This document shows, piece after piece, positions 1-12,018 of a stretch of 64,000 nucleotides of DNA. Source of the DNA: Polyangiaceae bacterium (lineage in GTDB: Bacteria; Myxococcota_A; Polyangia; Polyangiales; Polyangiaceae). Every line of letters starts with the position of its first letter. Position 1 is the stretch's first letter. The notes beneath the pieces were generated by a model. The model saw only the letters and a list, made by a program, of their open reading frames with translations, did not search any database and was not told where the DNA came from. Where the stretch lies: the NCBI GenBank assembly GCA_029261965.1, contig JAJDAH010000380.1, positions 1 through 64,000 on the forward strand, written 5' to 3'. The position numbers and the translations under genes were made by a program.

Positions 1-2295
<2,295 letters not shown>

Positions 2296-2404
2296 GAGCT
2301 AAAGGGCGGAAATGATAGAGTTCGCGCTTTTAGGCGGCAAGCGTCGCGGGAGCGTGTTTCTCGCGGTGAAAACCCCCAAAAGCGCGACGCGGTACGCTTC
2401 GAAC

Positions 2405-2602
2405 ATGCCGCCCGCCCACGATCCGGCCTCCCTCACGTGCCCGCACTGTGGCGAGCCGATAGATACTTATCCCGATCCGGGCGGAGGCGATACGCAGATC
2501 TACGTGGAGGATTGCTCGGTTTGCTGTCGGCCGATTTCATTTCACGCCGAGTACTCGCACGAAGACGACGAGTACCGCGTCCAAGCGCACCGCGAAGTGT
2601 GA
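2405..2602 (+). CDS. CPXCG motif-containing cysteine-rich protein
   Basis: This is a 65-residue protein with CPHCGEPID near the N-terminus and a second pair CSVCCRP after the segment [13 protein letters not shown]. This is the layout of the small CPXCG zinc-ribbon family, whose function is not established. The start is placed at the ATG at 2405 because the family begins shortly before the first cysteine pair; the open frame extends further upstream to 2312. Its TGA overlaps the ATG of the next gene by one base (TGATG), so the two are probably translationally coupled. Confidence 0.8.
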   Translation: MPPAHDPASLTCPHCGEPIDTYPDPGGGDTQIYVEDCSVCCRPISFHAEYSHEDDEYRVQAHREV

Positions 2603-3492
2603 TGCCCGAAATTCTCGAGGCGCCGGTGCAAGAGCGCGAGCTCGAGCAGGCCCTCGGCGTGGCGGGCCCGGCGGAAAAGCGGGCGATCGAGCGAGGCGGC
2701 GCGGTCCTGGTCAGCTCTCTGATCACGGCCGACGCACGGGTGCTCGGCTCCCACCAGCGCTCGATGAAGGGGGCGTACCGCCGAGCGTCGACGGGCGCGA
2801 CGGCGCTTCTCACAGGCCGCGTGGTGCACCACGTCCTGGCTCTGCCGAGCGTCGAGGCGCTCGTGCCCGACGCGACCCTCTCGAATTTGCTCAACCGAAA
2901 TCTGCGCGGCTTCTTGAAGGCCTACACACGCGCTGGTGTCCTTGCCCACTACTTCGGTCGGGATCATCTGACGTTTGTCCGGCGCCCGGGTGCCCTCGTC
3001 GGGTATGACGTCGGCCGAAAAGGCAGCGTCGTCATCGAAGTGTTCGTCGGACTCGACGCGGCGACCGTGGAGTCCGAAGAGGCAGCGCCCGGCGTTCTCA
3101 CTCTGTGTAAGAGGAGTCCCGAGGAGCTGGTCGACGTGGTGCATCGCACCCTCGCCGATCATTGGGGAGCACGACGCACGCGCGACGACGTCGGCGCCGT
3201 GAGCGGACCCCGCGAGCAGATGGATGAGCCGCCGGCCGGGGCGAAAGTCGGGACGGTGACCGTGCCCATCGGGACGGTGGAGGTACACGTTGCCGGCGAC
3301 GACGTTTTCATCCGGACCGACGCCCTCGGGGCGACCTACGCGTTCGACGACCTCGCCCAGAGCTTCTCTGCCGCCGTGGCCCTCGGAAGCGCGATCGATG
3401 ACGACCTGCTCGCGCCGCTCGCCGGTGCTCCACTCGAGGGCGCGCGCCCGAGCGATTTCCTGGACGCGCTCAGAGCTGCGCTCGACGCGTGA
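2602..3492 (+). CDS. Lipoate-protein-ligase-like protein (remote resemblance)
   Basis: This 296-residue protein has no signal peptide. Residues about 30-75 read VLGSHQRSMKGAYRRASTG followed by ATALLTGRVVHHVLALP. This resembles the lipoate ligase motif RRxSGGGAVxHxxGxLNYS, with the central glycines replaced by T-G-A-T. A later stretch, VGYDVGRKGSVVIEVFVGLD, sits where ligases have their lysine-containing KisGsA...HGtlL segment. I infer a divergent member of the biotin/lipoate ligase fold that may have lost or changed activity. It is coupled to the CPXCG gene by TGATG and overlaps the 3' end of the convergent gene by 23 bases. The gene itself is near certain; the fold call is tentative. Confidence 0.75.
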   Translation: MPEILEAPVQERELEQALGVAGPAEKRAIERGGAVLVSSLITADARVLGSHQRSMKGAYRRASTGATALLTGRVVHHVLALPSVEALVPDATLSNLLNRNLRGFLKAYTRAGVLAHYFGRDHLTFVRRPGALVGYDVGRKGSVVIEVFVGLDAATVESEEAAPGVLTLCKRSPEELVDVVHRTLADHWGARRTRDDVGAVSGPREQMDEPPAGAKVGTVTVPIGTVEVHVAGDDVFIRTDALGATYAFDDLAQSFSAAVALGSAIDDDLLAPLAGAPLEGARPSDFLDALRAALDA

Positions 3493-3943
3493 GCAGCTTT
3501 TCCACGCGCTCCATCGCGCCGCGCACCCCGAAGAGCGTCGAGATGTCCGGCGGCATCACGGGGCCGAGCGCGACTGATGCAAGCACGCCGCAAAGCTCGA
3601 GAAGCGCGGCTTCGTCCACGTCCGGCTCCGCGTGCACCTCCCAGATGCTTGGGCACTTTTGGGCGAGCAGCGACATGCCGGAAGCCCGACCTCGTTCTTC
3701 CGCAAGCACCGCGTCCTCGAGGTCGGCGGGCGTGCAGAACCGCGGCCGGATCGAGAAGGTGCCGCCGTCGGTTTTTTGGCTTTCCACCCGCAGCCGGACG
3801 GTGCCGTTCGGTGGGTGATCGAGCACGTCGAGGCTGAGACGAAAGTGGGTGCCAGCCTGCCGCTCGAGCGCGGCGGTGTCGATGCCGAGGTCGAGGACCT
3901 GCGTGAAGACCCGGTGCGGCAAAGGGTTCGGGGCTTGTTTCAA
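3470..3943 (-). CDS. Hypothetical protein
   Basis: This 157-residue protein has no signal peptide or recognisable motif and looks like a globular alpha/beta protein. The start is a guess. A TTG at 3943 overlaps the TGA of the upstream beta-helix gene (TTGA) and begins the protein-like part of the frame; the longer ATG frame from 4045 reads as low-quality arginine-rich sequence antisense in style. No strong Shine-Dalgarno site precedes the TTG. Convergent with the ligase-like gene. Function unknown. Confidence 0.6.
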   Translation of the reverse strand: MKQAPNPLPHRVFTQVLDLGIDTAALERQAGTHFRLSLDVLDHPPNGTVRLRVESQKTDGGTFSIRPRFCTPADLEDAVLAEERGRASGMSLLAQKCPSIWEVHAEPDVDEAALLELCGVLASVALGPVMPPDISTLFGVRGAMERVEKLLTRRAQL

Positions 3944-5676
3944 CGCCGCGGCCGTTTGCGATGACGTGCCAAGAGCCCGACGCCGAGTAGAGCAAGTCCG
4001 AGCGCGCCCACATTTCGATTGCCGCCGGCCGCTCGGCATCCGCAACCGGCGTCGCTCCCCGGATCCGTCGCTGCGCTGCCCCCAGCGGCGTCGCCGCCCG
4101 CTCCTGACGAGGTGCCGCCGGCACCCGTCGATCCCGCCGAGGCGCCTGCCCCGCCAGTCCCAGACGCATTGCCGCCCGAGCCAGGGGGACCGCCGCCCGA
4201 GCCAGGGGGATTGCCGCCGGTGCCAGGCGAGCCGCTAGCTCCTCCGACTGCGCCGCTTCCGCCAACCGCACCAGTCCCGCCAACCGCACCAGTCCCGCCA
4301 ACTCCCCCAACCGCGCCGAAACCCCCCGAGCCGCCGGCGCCGGCACACGCGGTGGCGCAGTGCTCGTAGGCCCCGACGTCGTAGGCGCTGCCCTGAGGCC
4401 TCGCGGTCCCGTCGCGATCGGTGTCGACCGCGGCGATTGTGATGCCTTGATCGATGGGAGCCGAGCTGTCGGCCAGGTGATAGTCGCCGCCCACGGCGTC
4501 GACGAACACCGAGGCGTCGGTCGCCATGTTCGACGGGTCGGTGGCTTCGGCCGGGAGGCCCCCGAGGGCGAGCAGGTTCAGAACTTCGAGCACGCTGGCG
4601 TTGGAGGACGCCTCTTGAAACCCACGACCGATGTCGAGGCCGAGGGTGACGTTGTAGACACGCAAGTTTTCGATGTCGTCTTCGTAGCGGACGGCGGTGT
4701 CGACGTCGTACACGACGGCGTTCTGCAGACGCACGTCCGCGCCCCCGCGCGAGCCCGGCCCGCGCAGTCGGAACGCAATCTCCGAGTCGAATACGGTGAT
4801 TCCGTCGAGCACGGCTTCGATGTGCTCTTTCATGTTGAAGGCCGCCATGTTGCTGATGAGCCCTCCACGAAACCCCCACGCGGCCGTGTTGCGAATGGTG
4901 ATGCGGTGGCGATTCGGGTTCGTGCTTGGCGGGCACACTTTGGTGTCGAGCGCGTTTTCTCCCGGGACGACGCCCGCGCTGTAACCGTTGACGTCTGCGG
5001 GCAAAGGCTCGAGCCAGAACCGACAGCCCTCGATGAGAATGTTGTCCCACCCTGGGCAGGCGCGCCCGGGGTCGAACTGCACGGCGTCCCCGGAGAACGT
5101 GTGGATGTCCGTGTCGCGAATGACCAGATCTCGAGTCGGGCCGCCGGTGATGCCGTGCGCATCGGTTCGGCCCCCCGTCGGGTTGAGGCAATGGTGGATG
5201 GACGAGCTGTCGACGGTGACGCCGACCGAGTCGCCGATGTCCATGCAGTCGCGGCTCGAGTTGCGGAGCTCCACCGACCTCATGGTGAACGGCCCGGTGT
5301 CGACGTCGAGCGGGATGCGGTCCCCAAACTGGCCGTCGAGCACGAGGCCCTCGACGATGTGATGCGCGTTGAAGATCCTCAGCACGCGACCGCTCGCCGT
5401 GACCAGCACCTCTCCGCCGCCCGGCGCCGCGCGAATGGTGATGGGTGAGGCCGCGGTGCCGTCGACTTGGGTCTGAACCTCTTCGTTGTAGGTGCCCGCT
5501 CGCACCGTGACGATGTCACCCGGAGCTGCGGCATTGACCCCGGCTTGAACGGTGCCGAAGGGGTTGCTCGCCGAGCCGTCGCCGTTCGAGCCCGCCTCGA
5601 CGAAAAGTTCGACCGCTCCGGCCGATGGGGCGACCAACAAGCACGAAACGAGCATGGGAATGATCGAACACCGCAC
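3940..5676 (-). CDS. Parallel beta-helix surface protein with MYXO-CTERM-like tail
   Basis: This 578-residue exported protein has an N-terminal signal peptide (MRCSIIPMLVSCLLVAPSAGA, GTG start at 5676; an ATG at 5655 is the alternative). It is followed by NGDGSASNPFGTVQAGVNAA and PGDIVTVRAGTY, the typical opening of right-handed parallel beta-helix proteins. Repeats of the form 'IRDTDIHTFSGDAVQF' follow. The helix ends with DGTARPQGSAYDVGAYE, the closing motif of choice-of-anchor-type beta-helix proteins. A GGxGA repeat linker of about 80 residues leads to CGCRAAGG, a hydrophobic segment and an RHRKRPRR tail, matching the MYXO-CTERM sorting signal. It is probably cleaved and attached at the cell surface, perhaps acting on or binding polysaccharide. 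Confidence 0.88.
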   Translation of the reverse strand: MRCSIIPMLVSCLLVAPSAGAVELFVEAGSNGDGSASNPFGTVQAGVNAAAPGDIVTVRAGTYNEEVQTQVDGTAASPITIRAAPGGGEVLVTASGRVLRIFNAHHIVEGLVLDGQFGDRIPLDVDTGPFTMRSVELRNSSRDCMDIGDSVGVTVDSSSIHHCLNPTGGRTDAHGITGGPTRDLVIRDTDIHTFSGDAVQFDPGRACPGWDNILIEGCRFWLEPLPADVNGYSAGVVPGENALDTKVCPPSTNPNRHRITIRNTAAWGFRGGLISNMAAFNMKEHIEAVLDGITVFDSEIAFRLRGPGSRGGADVRLQNAVVYDVDTAVRYEDDIENLRVYNVTLGLDIGRGFQEASSNASVLEVLNLLALGGLPAEATDPSNMATDASVFVDAVGGDYHLADSSAPIDQGITIAAVDTDRDGTARPQGSAYDVGAYEHCATACAGAGGSGGFGAVGGVGGTGAVGGTGAVGGSGAVGGASGSPGTGGNPPGSGGGPPGSGGNASGTGGAGASAGSTGAGGTSSGAGGDAAGGSAATDPGSDAGCGCRAAGGNRNVGALGLALLGVGLLARHRKRPRR

Positions 5677-5807
5677 GGCCCGTTCAGGGTAACGGTCGCG
5701 CGCGGCGATGCACAGCTCAATGGACGCGGCCATCGTGGCCGCCCGCGGAGCGCCTGGTGGATCGGTTGCAGCCCGCCGCCGCGGCGTCGTACGTTTCTCG
5801 CGTACCC

Positions 5808-8273
5808 ATGCCGAAGCTCGAGTTGGAAATCGTCGAAGAACGCCTGCCCGCCGCCGCTCCAGTGAGCACAAATTCCGCGTTCGAGGCGGTGTCGTCTGCT
5901 CGCGCGGCCACCGCAAGAGTCGTGGATGCGGTTGCGTCGGGCGCGCCGCGCCCTCCGCGAGTTTCGCTCGCCGGAGCTTGGGAACGAGTGGCACTCGCCG
6001 CCGACGCGGATCTCTCCTGTCTGCCTGCGGATGACGACTGGGCTCGCGTGCAGGTCCCGAACAACTACGGCTTGGAACCGACGTTGTCCGCGCACTTCGG
6101 GCCAGTCTATTACCGGCGCAAGCTTCCGGCGTTCGATGCCGAGAACGTGCGCCTCGCGTTCGATGCGGTCGACTATCTGTGCGACGCGTGGATCGGCGAG
6201 CAACACCTAGGGCGTCACGAGGGCTACTTCGCGCCGTTTGCGTTCGACGTGACCGGCAAGGTCCGCGACGGTTCGACTCTGTTGGTGCGGGTGCAGGATC
6301 CGTTCGAAGAGCTGGATCCCGGCGAACTCTTCATTCGCCACGCCAAACGCGTCATCAAAGGGACCCTGAAGTATCACGACTCGAGGCCAGGGGGATTGCC
6401 GGGACGGCACACTCCGGGGTGGACCGCGAGGCTCGGCCAATCACTCACGACTGGCGGAATTACCGCCGACTTGCGCCTCGAAGGAACCGGCGCTGTTCGA
6501 GTCGACGCCGTTTTCGTGACGCCGCTCAGCGTCGAGTCGGGCACGGTGCACGTCGCCCTCGTCTTGAGCAACTGCGGTAAGGAGCGTGTGGCGTGCACCA
6601 CGACTCTCCGCGTCGAGTCCCCGTCGGGAGGGAACAGCGACGCGGCCCTCGAGGTCGATCTGGCGCCCGGTGCGAATCGAGTCGACCTCCGGATGACGCT
6701 CGAGCAAGCCATCGCCTGGTGGCCGCGCTCCCACTCGGATCTCGGAGCACCGGCGCTCTACCAACTCGACGTCGAGGCTCACGTCGACGGCGCGATGAGC
6801 GATGTCCGCGGAGCACGTTTCGGTCTCCGGACGGCCAAAGTCGACGGCGACCCGAAGAAGCTCGTGGTGAACGGGACTCCCGTGTTCATCCAAGCGCTCA
6901 ACTACATTCCCCGACAGCACTTCGCCGACGTCGACGAGGCGTACTACCAGCGAGACATGGCGATTTGCGCCGACGCTCACGTCAACAGCTTGGGGGTGCA
7001 CGGTCACGTGCAGTGCCGCCCTTGCTACGACGCGGCGGACCACGCGGGCATGCTCGTGTTTCAGGACTTTGCGCTTCAGTGGCACTACGACTCGGGAAGC
7101 GAAAGCAATCCCGAGTTCATCGACCTCGCGCGTCGGCAGATCGCCGACATGGCCTACACTTTCTACAACCACCCGTCGATCGTGTACTGGGCCTGTCACA
7201 ACGAGCCGACGGCGCTGTTCGTACCCGGTGCGCCCAAGGACGCGAAGGCCGACTTCGACAACCAGGTGCTCGATGAGGAGCTCGACGAATGCCTCAGTGC
7301 CATCGACACCGTGCGGCACGTGCATCGCGCCTCCGGAATCGGCGACGATTTGCACTTGTACGATGGCTCACTCAATGGCGGGGACGTCTACGGCGTTCGC
7401 AATCACAAGACGTGGTTCGTTTCCGAGTACGGGTTCTGGACCGCGGGACCGCAGTCGGAAAGGTGGGGAGACTTGCGATGGCCCCCGGACGACGCGCTCA
7501 TGAAGGAGTGGCTGTCACGGATGAGCTTCGGTCCGTGGACGTTCAACTTCACAGGTTTGCTCGAACGGTATCCTTCGATGGACTCGTGGCGCCGCGCGAC
7601 GGAGCACTACGGAGCGCTGCTCGGCAAGTACCAAACCGAGTGGATCCGGATCCACCGCGGCGATCCATTTTTTGCCTACCGCTGGCACTTCTTTTGCGAC
7701 TGGTGGGGGTGGGCCGGCGGCGGTCTCGTCGACGTCGATCGCGAGCCCAAGGCCACGTATCACGCGTTCCGACTAGCTTCGCGACCGCTGCTCGTGTGCA
7801 CGTCGCTGCCGCACACGGTGGTGCGCCCGGGCGAAGAACTCGAGTTTCCGATCCACGTCGTCAACGAATCGCGACAGGCTGCGGAGGTGGAGATTTTTTG
7901 GTCGTGGCACCCCGCTCCAAGCTCGCTCGTCATCGGTGCGGACGAAGAGGTGGGCAAGAAGTACGAGCTCTTCAACGCGGCGACACCCAAGAGCATGGTC
8001 GCGATGCCACAAGACGGACCCTTGGGCCCTCCGCCGTCACCGCAGTCCGCGATCGCCAAAGGCGAGATCGTCGCGACGGCTCCTCCAGAATCCAGCACGC
8101 AGGTCGGCAGCGTGAAGGTCGTTGCCCCCGACGCGCTGCTGACCGGGGCAACGCTCTGTCTCCGGTGGGGCGAGGAGCGAAACTGGTATCACGTGCTCGC
8201 CGCCGAAGAGGATTGGTTTTGCGGCCCCGGGGCCTTCATCGTCACGGCCGGTGGCGCCGAGCGGCTTGCGTGA
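5808..8273 (+). CDS. Glycoside hydrolase family 2 protein
   Basis: This 821-residue protein shows the GH2 layout. An N-terminal sugar-binding beta-sandwich contains DYLCDAWIGEQHLGRHEGYF, a middle immunoglobulin-like domain follows, and a TIM barrel begins near NGTPVFIQALNYIPRQHF. The acid/base glutamate is E466 in the CHNEPTALF motif and the nucleophile is probably E540 in FVSEYGFW. A C-terminal beta domain follows. No signal peptide is visible, so it is probably cytoplasmic. The family includes beta-galactosidases, beta-mannosidases and beta-glucuronidases; the substrate cannot be read from the sequence. ATG at 5808 is chosen over the in-frame start at 5757. It is divergent from the beta-helix gene, suggesting joint polysaccharide handling (inference). 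Confidence 0.92.
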   Translation: MPKLELEIVEERLPAAAPVSTNSAFEAVSSARAATARVVDAVASGAPRPPRVSLAGAWERVALAADADLSCLPADDDWARVQVPNNYGLEPTLSAHFGPVYYRRKLPAFDAENVRLAFDAVDYLCDAWIGEQHLGRHEGYFAPFAFDVTGKVRDGSTLLVRVQDPFEELDPGELFIRHAKRVIKGTLKYHDSRPGGLPGRHTPGWTARLGQSLTTGGITADLRLEGTGAVRVDAVFVTPLSVESGTVHVALVLSNCGKERVACTTTLRVESPSGGNSDAALEVDLAPGANRVDLRMTLEQAIAWWPRSHSDLGAPALYQLDVEAHVDGAMSDVRGARFGLRTAKVDGDPKKLVVNGTPVFIQALNYIPRQHFADVDEAYYQRDMAICADAHVNSLGVHGHVQCRPCYDAADHAGMLVFQDFALQWHYDSGSESNPEFIDLARRQIADMAYTFYNHPSIVYWACHNEPTALFVPGAPKDAKADFDNQVLDEELDECLSAIDTVRHVHRASGIGDDLHLYDGSLNGGDVYGVRNHKTWFVSEYGFWTAGPQSERWGDLRWPPDDALMKEWLSRMSFGPWTFNFTGLLERYPSMDSWRRATEHYGALLGKYQTEWIRIHRGDPFFAYRWHFFCDWWGWAGGGLVDVDREPKATYHAFRLASRPLLVCTSLPHTVVRPGEELEFPIHVVNESRQAAEVEIFWSWHPAPSSLVIGADEEVGKKYELFNAATPKSMVAMPQDGPLGPPPSPQSAIAKGEIVATAPPESSTQVGSVKVVAPDALLTGATLCLRWGEERNWYHVLAAEEDWFCGPGAFIVTAGGAERLA

Positions 8274-8311
8274 CCCTCCCCGAGGGAGACTGACGAAACA
8301 AGAGTGGATTC

Positions 8312-9094
8312 ATGCCCGAGGTCACGAGCGGCATTGTCACCCTGTTGACCGACTTCGGCGTCGAGCAGCCCTTCGTGGGCGTCATGAAGGGCGTGATCTA
8401 TGGGCGTTTTCCCGCGGCGCGCATCGTCGATCTGGCCCATGGGATCCAGCCGCAGAACGTCGCCGAGGGCAGCTTTTGGCTCGAGCGAAGCTACGAGTGG
8501 TTTCCGTCGGGCACGGTTCACCTGGCCGTCGTCGACCCCGGAGTGGGCGGCGAACGAGCCGCCCTAGTGGCCGAGTCCGGCGGACACGCTTTTGTCGGCC
8601 CCGACAACGGTTTGTTCGGGTTCCTTCCCGCGGACGCCGAGTATCGTCGTGTCGACGCCCGAAAGCTCGGCATTCCCGAGCCGAGCAACACGTTTCATGG
8701 GCGCGACGTGTTCGCCCCCGTCGCAGCGGAGCTCGCGTCGGCCAAGCTCGGGTTCGACGCCGTGGGTCCCAAGCACACGCCGGCTGCCGCGCCCGCTCTC
8801 GGTCGCGCGAAGGCCAATGGCGATCGCGTGCAAGGCGAGGTGGTGGCCATCGACCGTTTCGGCAATTTGATCACGAACATCGAACAATCCCTCTTGAAGG
8901 GGTGGCGATCGCCGCGCGTGAAAATCGGCAAGATGGAGCGAGCTCTCGAGCGAACGTACTCGGACGGCGCCGCCGGGGAATACGTGGCGGTCATCAACGC
9001 GTTCGGAACTGTGGAAATTGCTCGACGCAACGGCCACGCCGCCGAATCCCTCGAGCTCGGCCGCGGCGCGCCCGTGACGGTCGAAGGGAAATAG
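8312..9094 (+). CDS. S-adenosyl-L-methionine hydrolase (SAM hydroxide adenosyltransferase family)
   Basis: This 260-residue protein has the DUF62/SAM hydroxide adenosyltransferase signature: IVTLLTDFG near the N-terminus (aspartate that binds the ribose), a DLAHGI motif, VVDPGVGG and FVGPDNGLF. The C-terminal beta domain includes IDRFGNLITNI. The family splits S-adenosylmethionine into adenosine and methionine using water. It starts with ATG at 8312, 38 bases after the GH2 gene on the same strand, so the two may be cotranscribed. Confidence 0.92.
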   Translation: MPEVTSGIVTLLTDFGVEQPFVGVMKGVIYGRFPAARIVDLAHGIQPQNVAEGSFWLERSYEWFPSGTVHLAVVDPGVGGERAALVAESGGHAFVGPDNGLFGFLPADAEYRRVDARKLGIPEPSNTFHGRDVFAPVAAELASAKLGFDAVGPKHTPAAAPALGRAKANGDRVQGEVVAIDRFGNLITNIEQSLLKGWRSPRVKIGKMERALERTYSDGAAGEYVAVINAFGTVEIARRNGHAAESLELGRGAPVTVEGK

Positions 9095-9159
9095 CGCCGT
9101 TCACCGTCGAAAACTGCCCAACTGCGTCGAGCTGGCGTGTGTCCAACGGGTCGTCAACA

Positions 9160-12018
9160 ATGCAGCAGATGCAGCGATTCACGGCGGCCTTGGTATTCAG
9201 CTTGGTCTGCGCGGCCTGCGCACCGGCGCCGTCGAAACCACCACCCCAAGCCGGCGGGACCAAACCCGCCGCGTCGGTGGCGGGGCCCAAAGCGCCGACC
9301 GCGAGCCGCCTCGATCAGGGCTGGGCCGCCCTCGAAGCGAGTCGCTACGCGGCGGCGGAGGCGCACTTTCGCGCCGCGGCCGAGGGCGCCGATCGCGCGT
9401 GGGCGCTCACCGGGCTCGCCAACGTGCAGCTCGTCACTGGTCGCTACTCAGAAGCGGCGACTGGTGGCGCCGAAGCCACCGAGCTCGGCGGTCCGAGCAA
9501 GCTCGACGCCGCGTGGGTCCGAGCCGAGGCTCTTCGACGCCAAGGCCACCTCGACGAAGCGGCTCGTGTGCTTCGCACGGTCGAAGCGGACCCAAAGGCC
9601 AGGCGCGTGCGCCTCGCCCTCGGCGAGGTCCTCATCGAAATGGGCAGACGGCAGGACGCCGAAGCGCCGCTCATGACGTTGGTCGAGGACTACAACGACG
9701 ATCGCATCAACAAGTCGGATCCCATGGGGCTGGCGATGGTGGGCCGCGCGGCGCACCTGCTCCGGAGCGCCGTCGATGCCAACGACGCATTCAACGAAGC
9801 CGAGAACGCGGCAGACGCGAACGTGCAGACATTGCTGTGGCGAGCGGAGCTCTTCCTCGAGAAGTACGATCCTGGACACGCCGAGGAGGTGATCGTCGAA
9901 GTCCTCGAGAAGGCGCCGAATCATCCGGACGCTCGCGTGTGGTTGGCCCACGTGAAACTGGTCCAAGCCCTCGACTTCGACGCTGCCGAAGCCGCAGCGC
10001 GTCGTGCGCTCGCGGTCAACCCCAAGCATTCCGGTGCTCACTTCGTGCTCGCGGGCATCTCGCTCCGCGACATGGAGCTTCGTGAGGCTGACGCACGCGC
10101 CCGGGCAGGCCTCAAACACCACCCCCGGGACCTCGATTTGTTGAGCATGAAGGCGGCGGTGAGGTTTCTCGCCGACGATCGCAAGGGGTTCGAGCGGGCG
10201 AAGAAGCGCGTGCTCGATCTGAACCCGCAGTTCTCGAGGATGTACCAAATCCTCGGTGACTTCGCCGATTGGGAGCACCGCTACGAAGAAATCGTCGTGA
10301 TGATGCGCGAGGGATTGGCGGTGGATCCCGAGGACGGCAAGGCCTTGGCGATGCTCGGTCTCAACTTGATTCGCTCGGGCGAAGAACGGGTTGGCGTGCA
10401 GACCTTGGGCCGCGCGTTCAGGGTCGATCCCTTCAACGTCCGCGTCTACAACACGCTGAATCTCTACGAAAAGGTCATCCCCGAGTCCTACGTGACCGTC
10501 GACGGCAAGCGGTTTCGTATCCGCTACCACAAGGCCGAAAAGAAAATTCTCGAACGCTACATTCCTCAGCTGCTCGAGAAGGCGTGGAAGAAGTACGTGT
10601 TGGACTACGGGTTCACCCCGGCCGAGCCCGTGGGGGTCGAGCTCTATGCAGAACGGCAGAACTTTGCGATTCGCACGAGCGGGCTTCCAAACACTGCGAT
10701 TCAAGGGGTGTGCTTCGGCAAGACGCTCGCGTCGATGTCGCCCAAAAACGAGAGCTTCAACTTGGGCATGACGCTCTGGCACGAGCTGGCGCACGTGTTT
10801 CACATTCAGCAGTCGAAGAACCACGTGCCCCGTTGGTTCACCGAAGGGCTCGCGGAATACGAAACCCTTCGCGAACGATACGAGTGGCGTCGAGAGCAGG
10901 ATCCCGCGCTCTACCAAGGGTTCCGAAGCGGACGCCTCCCACGAGCCGCGGCGATGAATCGTGCGTTCACGCGGGCGGAGGAAATGGCGGATATCGCCAT
11001 GGCCTACTACGCGTCGAGCCAGATCGTCACGATGCTCGCCGAAGGTCACGGCATGCGAAAGATGGCGAAGATGCTCGAGCTGTGGGGAGCCGGCAAACGC
11101 ACGCCGGAAGTCCTTTCCGCCGGGATCGGATTGAGCCCGGAGGAGCTCGACCAACAGTTTCGTCATCACGCCAAGCACAAGCTCCTGGCGCGGTACGACA
11201 AGCAGTTCGTCCCGATAGGGCGCACTGGACCCTATGCCGCCGCCAAACGCGCGGCAGAAGAGCAGCCGAAGAATCCTCGGGTGCAGACCGTGCACGCGAT
11301 CGCCGCGCTCAAGAAGGGCAAGAAGGAAGAGGCCGAGAACGCCCTCGCGCGAGCACTCACCCTCGACCCGAAGTTCCCGGACGCTCGGTGGGTGCAGGCT
11401 CGTATGGCGCTCAGCGAGCGCAAGCTCGCGACGGCAAAGCGTCACCTCGACGAGCTGCTCCGACACCAACACGACGGGTATGTGGTCAGGATGTTCCTCG
11501 CGCAGTTGGCGCTGGCGAAGAAGGACCACAAGGCGCACAGGAGCGAGCTCGAAAAGGCGCACCAGTTCGATCCGACTCAATCCGAGCCACTTCATGCGCT
11601 CGTCGAAATCGAGATCAAAGAGGGCAAGAGCGCGCTCCCCTACCTACGCAAGCTCGCGAAAATCGACGAGCATGACGCACGGGTTTTCAGGAGACTCATC
11701 AACGCGCTGATCGATGCCGGGGAGATCGACGAGGCGATTCGAGTCGGCGAGTCGGCCATCTGGGCCGACATCGAAGGGTTGTGGACACATTCGGTTTACG
11801 CGGACGCCCTGGCCGCTCGCGGTCGGAATCGAGAGGCCATTTACGAGCTCGAGTCTGCCCTCTTGTGCTCGGGCAAGAACCCGGCGAAGGCCGACGTGCA
11901 CGCGCGCCTCGCGGGCATCCACAAGTCGATGGGCAACGCTCCGGCGTCGCGTCGACACGTGAATGAGGCGCGAAAGCTCGACCCTGGGGCGCCCCGCTTG
12001 AAGAGTTTGGGACTCTAG
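9160..12018 (+). CDS. TPR-repeat lipoprotein with gluzincin metallopeptidase domain
   Basis: This 952-residue lipoprotein has the N-terminus MQQMQRFTAALVFSLVCAAC, with the lipobox VCAAC giving a lipidated cysteine followed by a Pro/Ala linker. Tetratricopeptide-like repeats fill residues about 50-440. The catalytic domain holds WHELAHVFHI with HELAH at 541-545 and the third zinc ligand E562 in FTEGLAEYE, which fits the peptidase MA family of gluzincins. More TPR repeats follow to the C-terminus. It is probably an envelope-bound protease with protein-protein docking repeats. The open frame extends upstream over the SAM hydrolase gene, but only the segment from 9160 is credible. Confidence 0.88.
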   Translation: MQQMQRFTAALVFSLVCAACAPAPSKPPPQAGGTKPAASVAGPKAPTASRLDQGWAALEASRYAAAEAHFRAAAEGADRAWALTGLANVQLVTGRYSEAATGGAEATELGGPSKLDAAWVRAEALRRQGHLDEAARVLRTVEADPKARRVRLALGEVLIEMGRRQDAEAPLMTLVEDYNDDRINKSDPMGLAMVGRAAHLLRSAVDANDAFNEAENAADANVQTLLWRAELFLEKYDPGHAEEVIVEVLEKAPNHPDARVWLAHVKLVQALDFDAAEAAARRALAVNPKHSGAHFVLAGISLRDMELREADARARAGLKHHPRDLDLLSMKAAVRFLADDRKGFERAKKRVLDLNPQFSRMYQILGDFADWEHRYEEIVVMMREGLAVDPEDGKALAMLGLNLIRSGEERVGVQTLGRAFRVDPFNVRVYNTLNLYEKVIPESYVTVDGKRFRIRYHKAEKKILERYIPQLLEKAWKKYVLDYGFTPAEPVGVELYAERQNFAIRTSGLPNTAIQGVCFGKTLASMSPKNESFNLGMTLWHELAHVFHIQQSKNHVPRWFTEGLAEYETLRERYEWRREQDPALYQGFRSGRLPRAAAMNRAFTRAEEMADIAMAYYASSQIVTMLAEGHGMRKMAKMLELWGAGKRTPEVLSAGIGLSPEELDQQFRHHAKHKLLARYDKQFVPIGRTGPYAAAKRAAEEQPKNPRVQTVHAIAALKKGKKEEAENALARALTLDPKFPDARWVQARMALSERKLATAKRHLDELLRHQHDGYVVRMFLAQLALAKKDHKAHRSELEKAHQFDPTQSEPLHALVEIEIKEGKSALPYLRKLAKIDEHDARVFRRLINALIDAGEIDEAIRVGESAIWADIEGLWTHSVYADALAARGRNREAIYELESALLCSGKNPAKADVHARLAGIHKSMGNAPASRRHVNEARKLDPGAPRLKSLGL

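Noticed and set aside
8251-9159. Upstream extension of the TPR metallopeptidase frame
   Set aside because: It overlaps the SAM hydrolase gene in another frame and lacks protein-like composition; the lipoprotein signal begins at 9160.
9448-11595. Long minus-strand frame of 715 codons
   Set aside because: It lies opposite the TPR metallopeptidase, whose lipobox and HELAH motif are clear.
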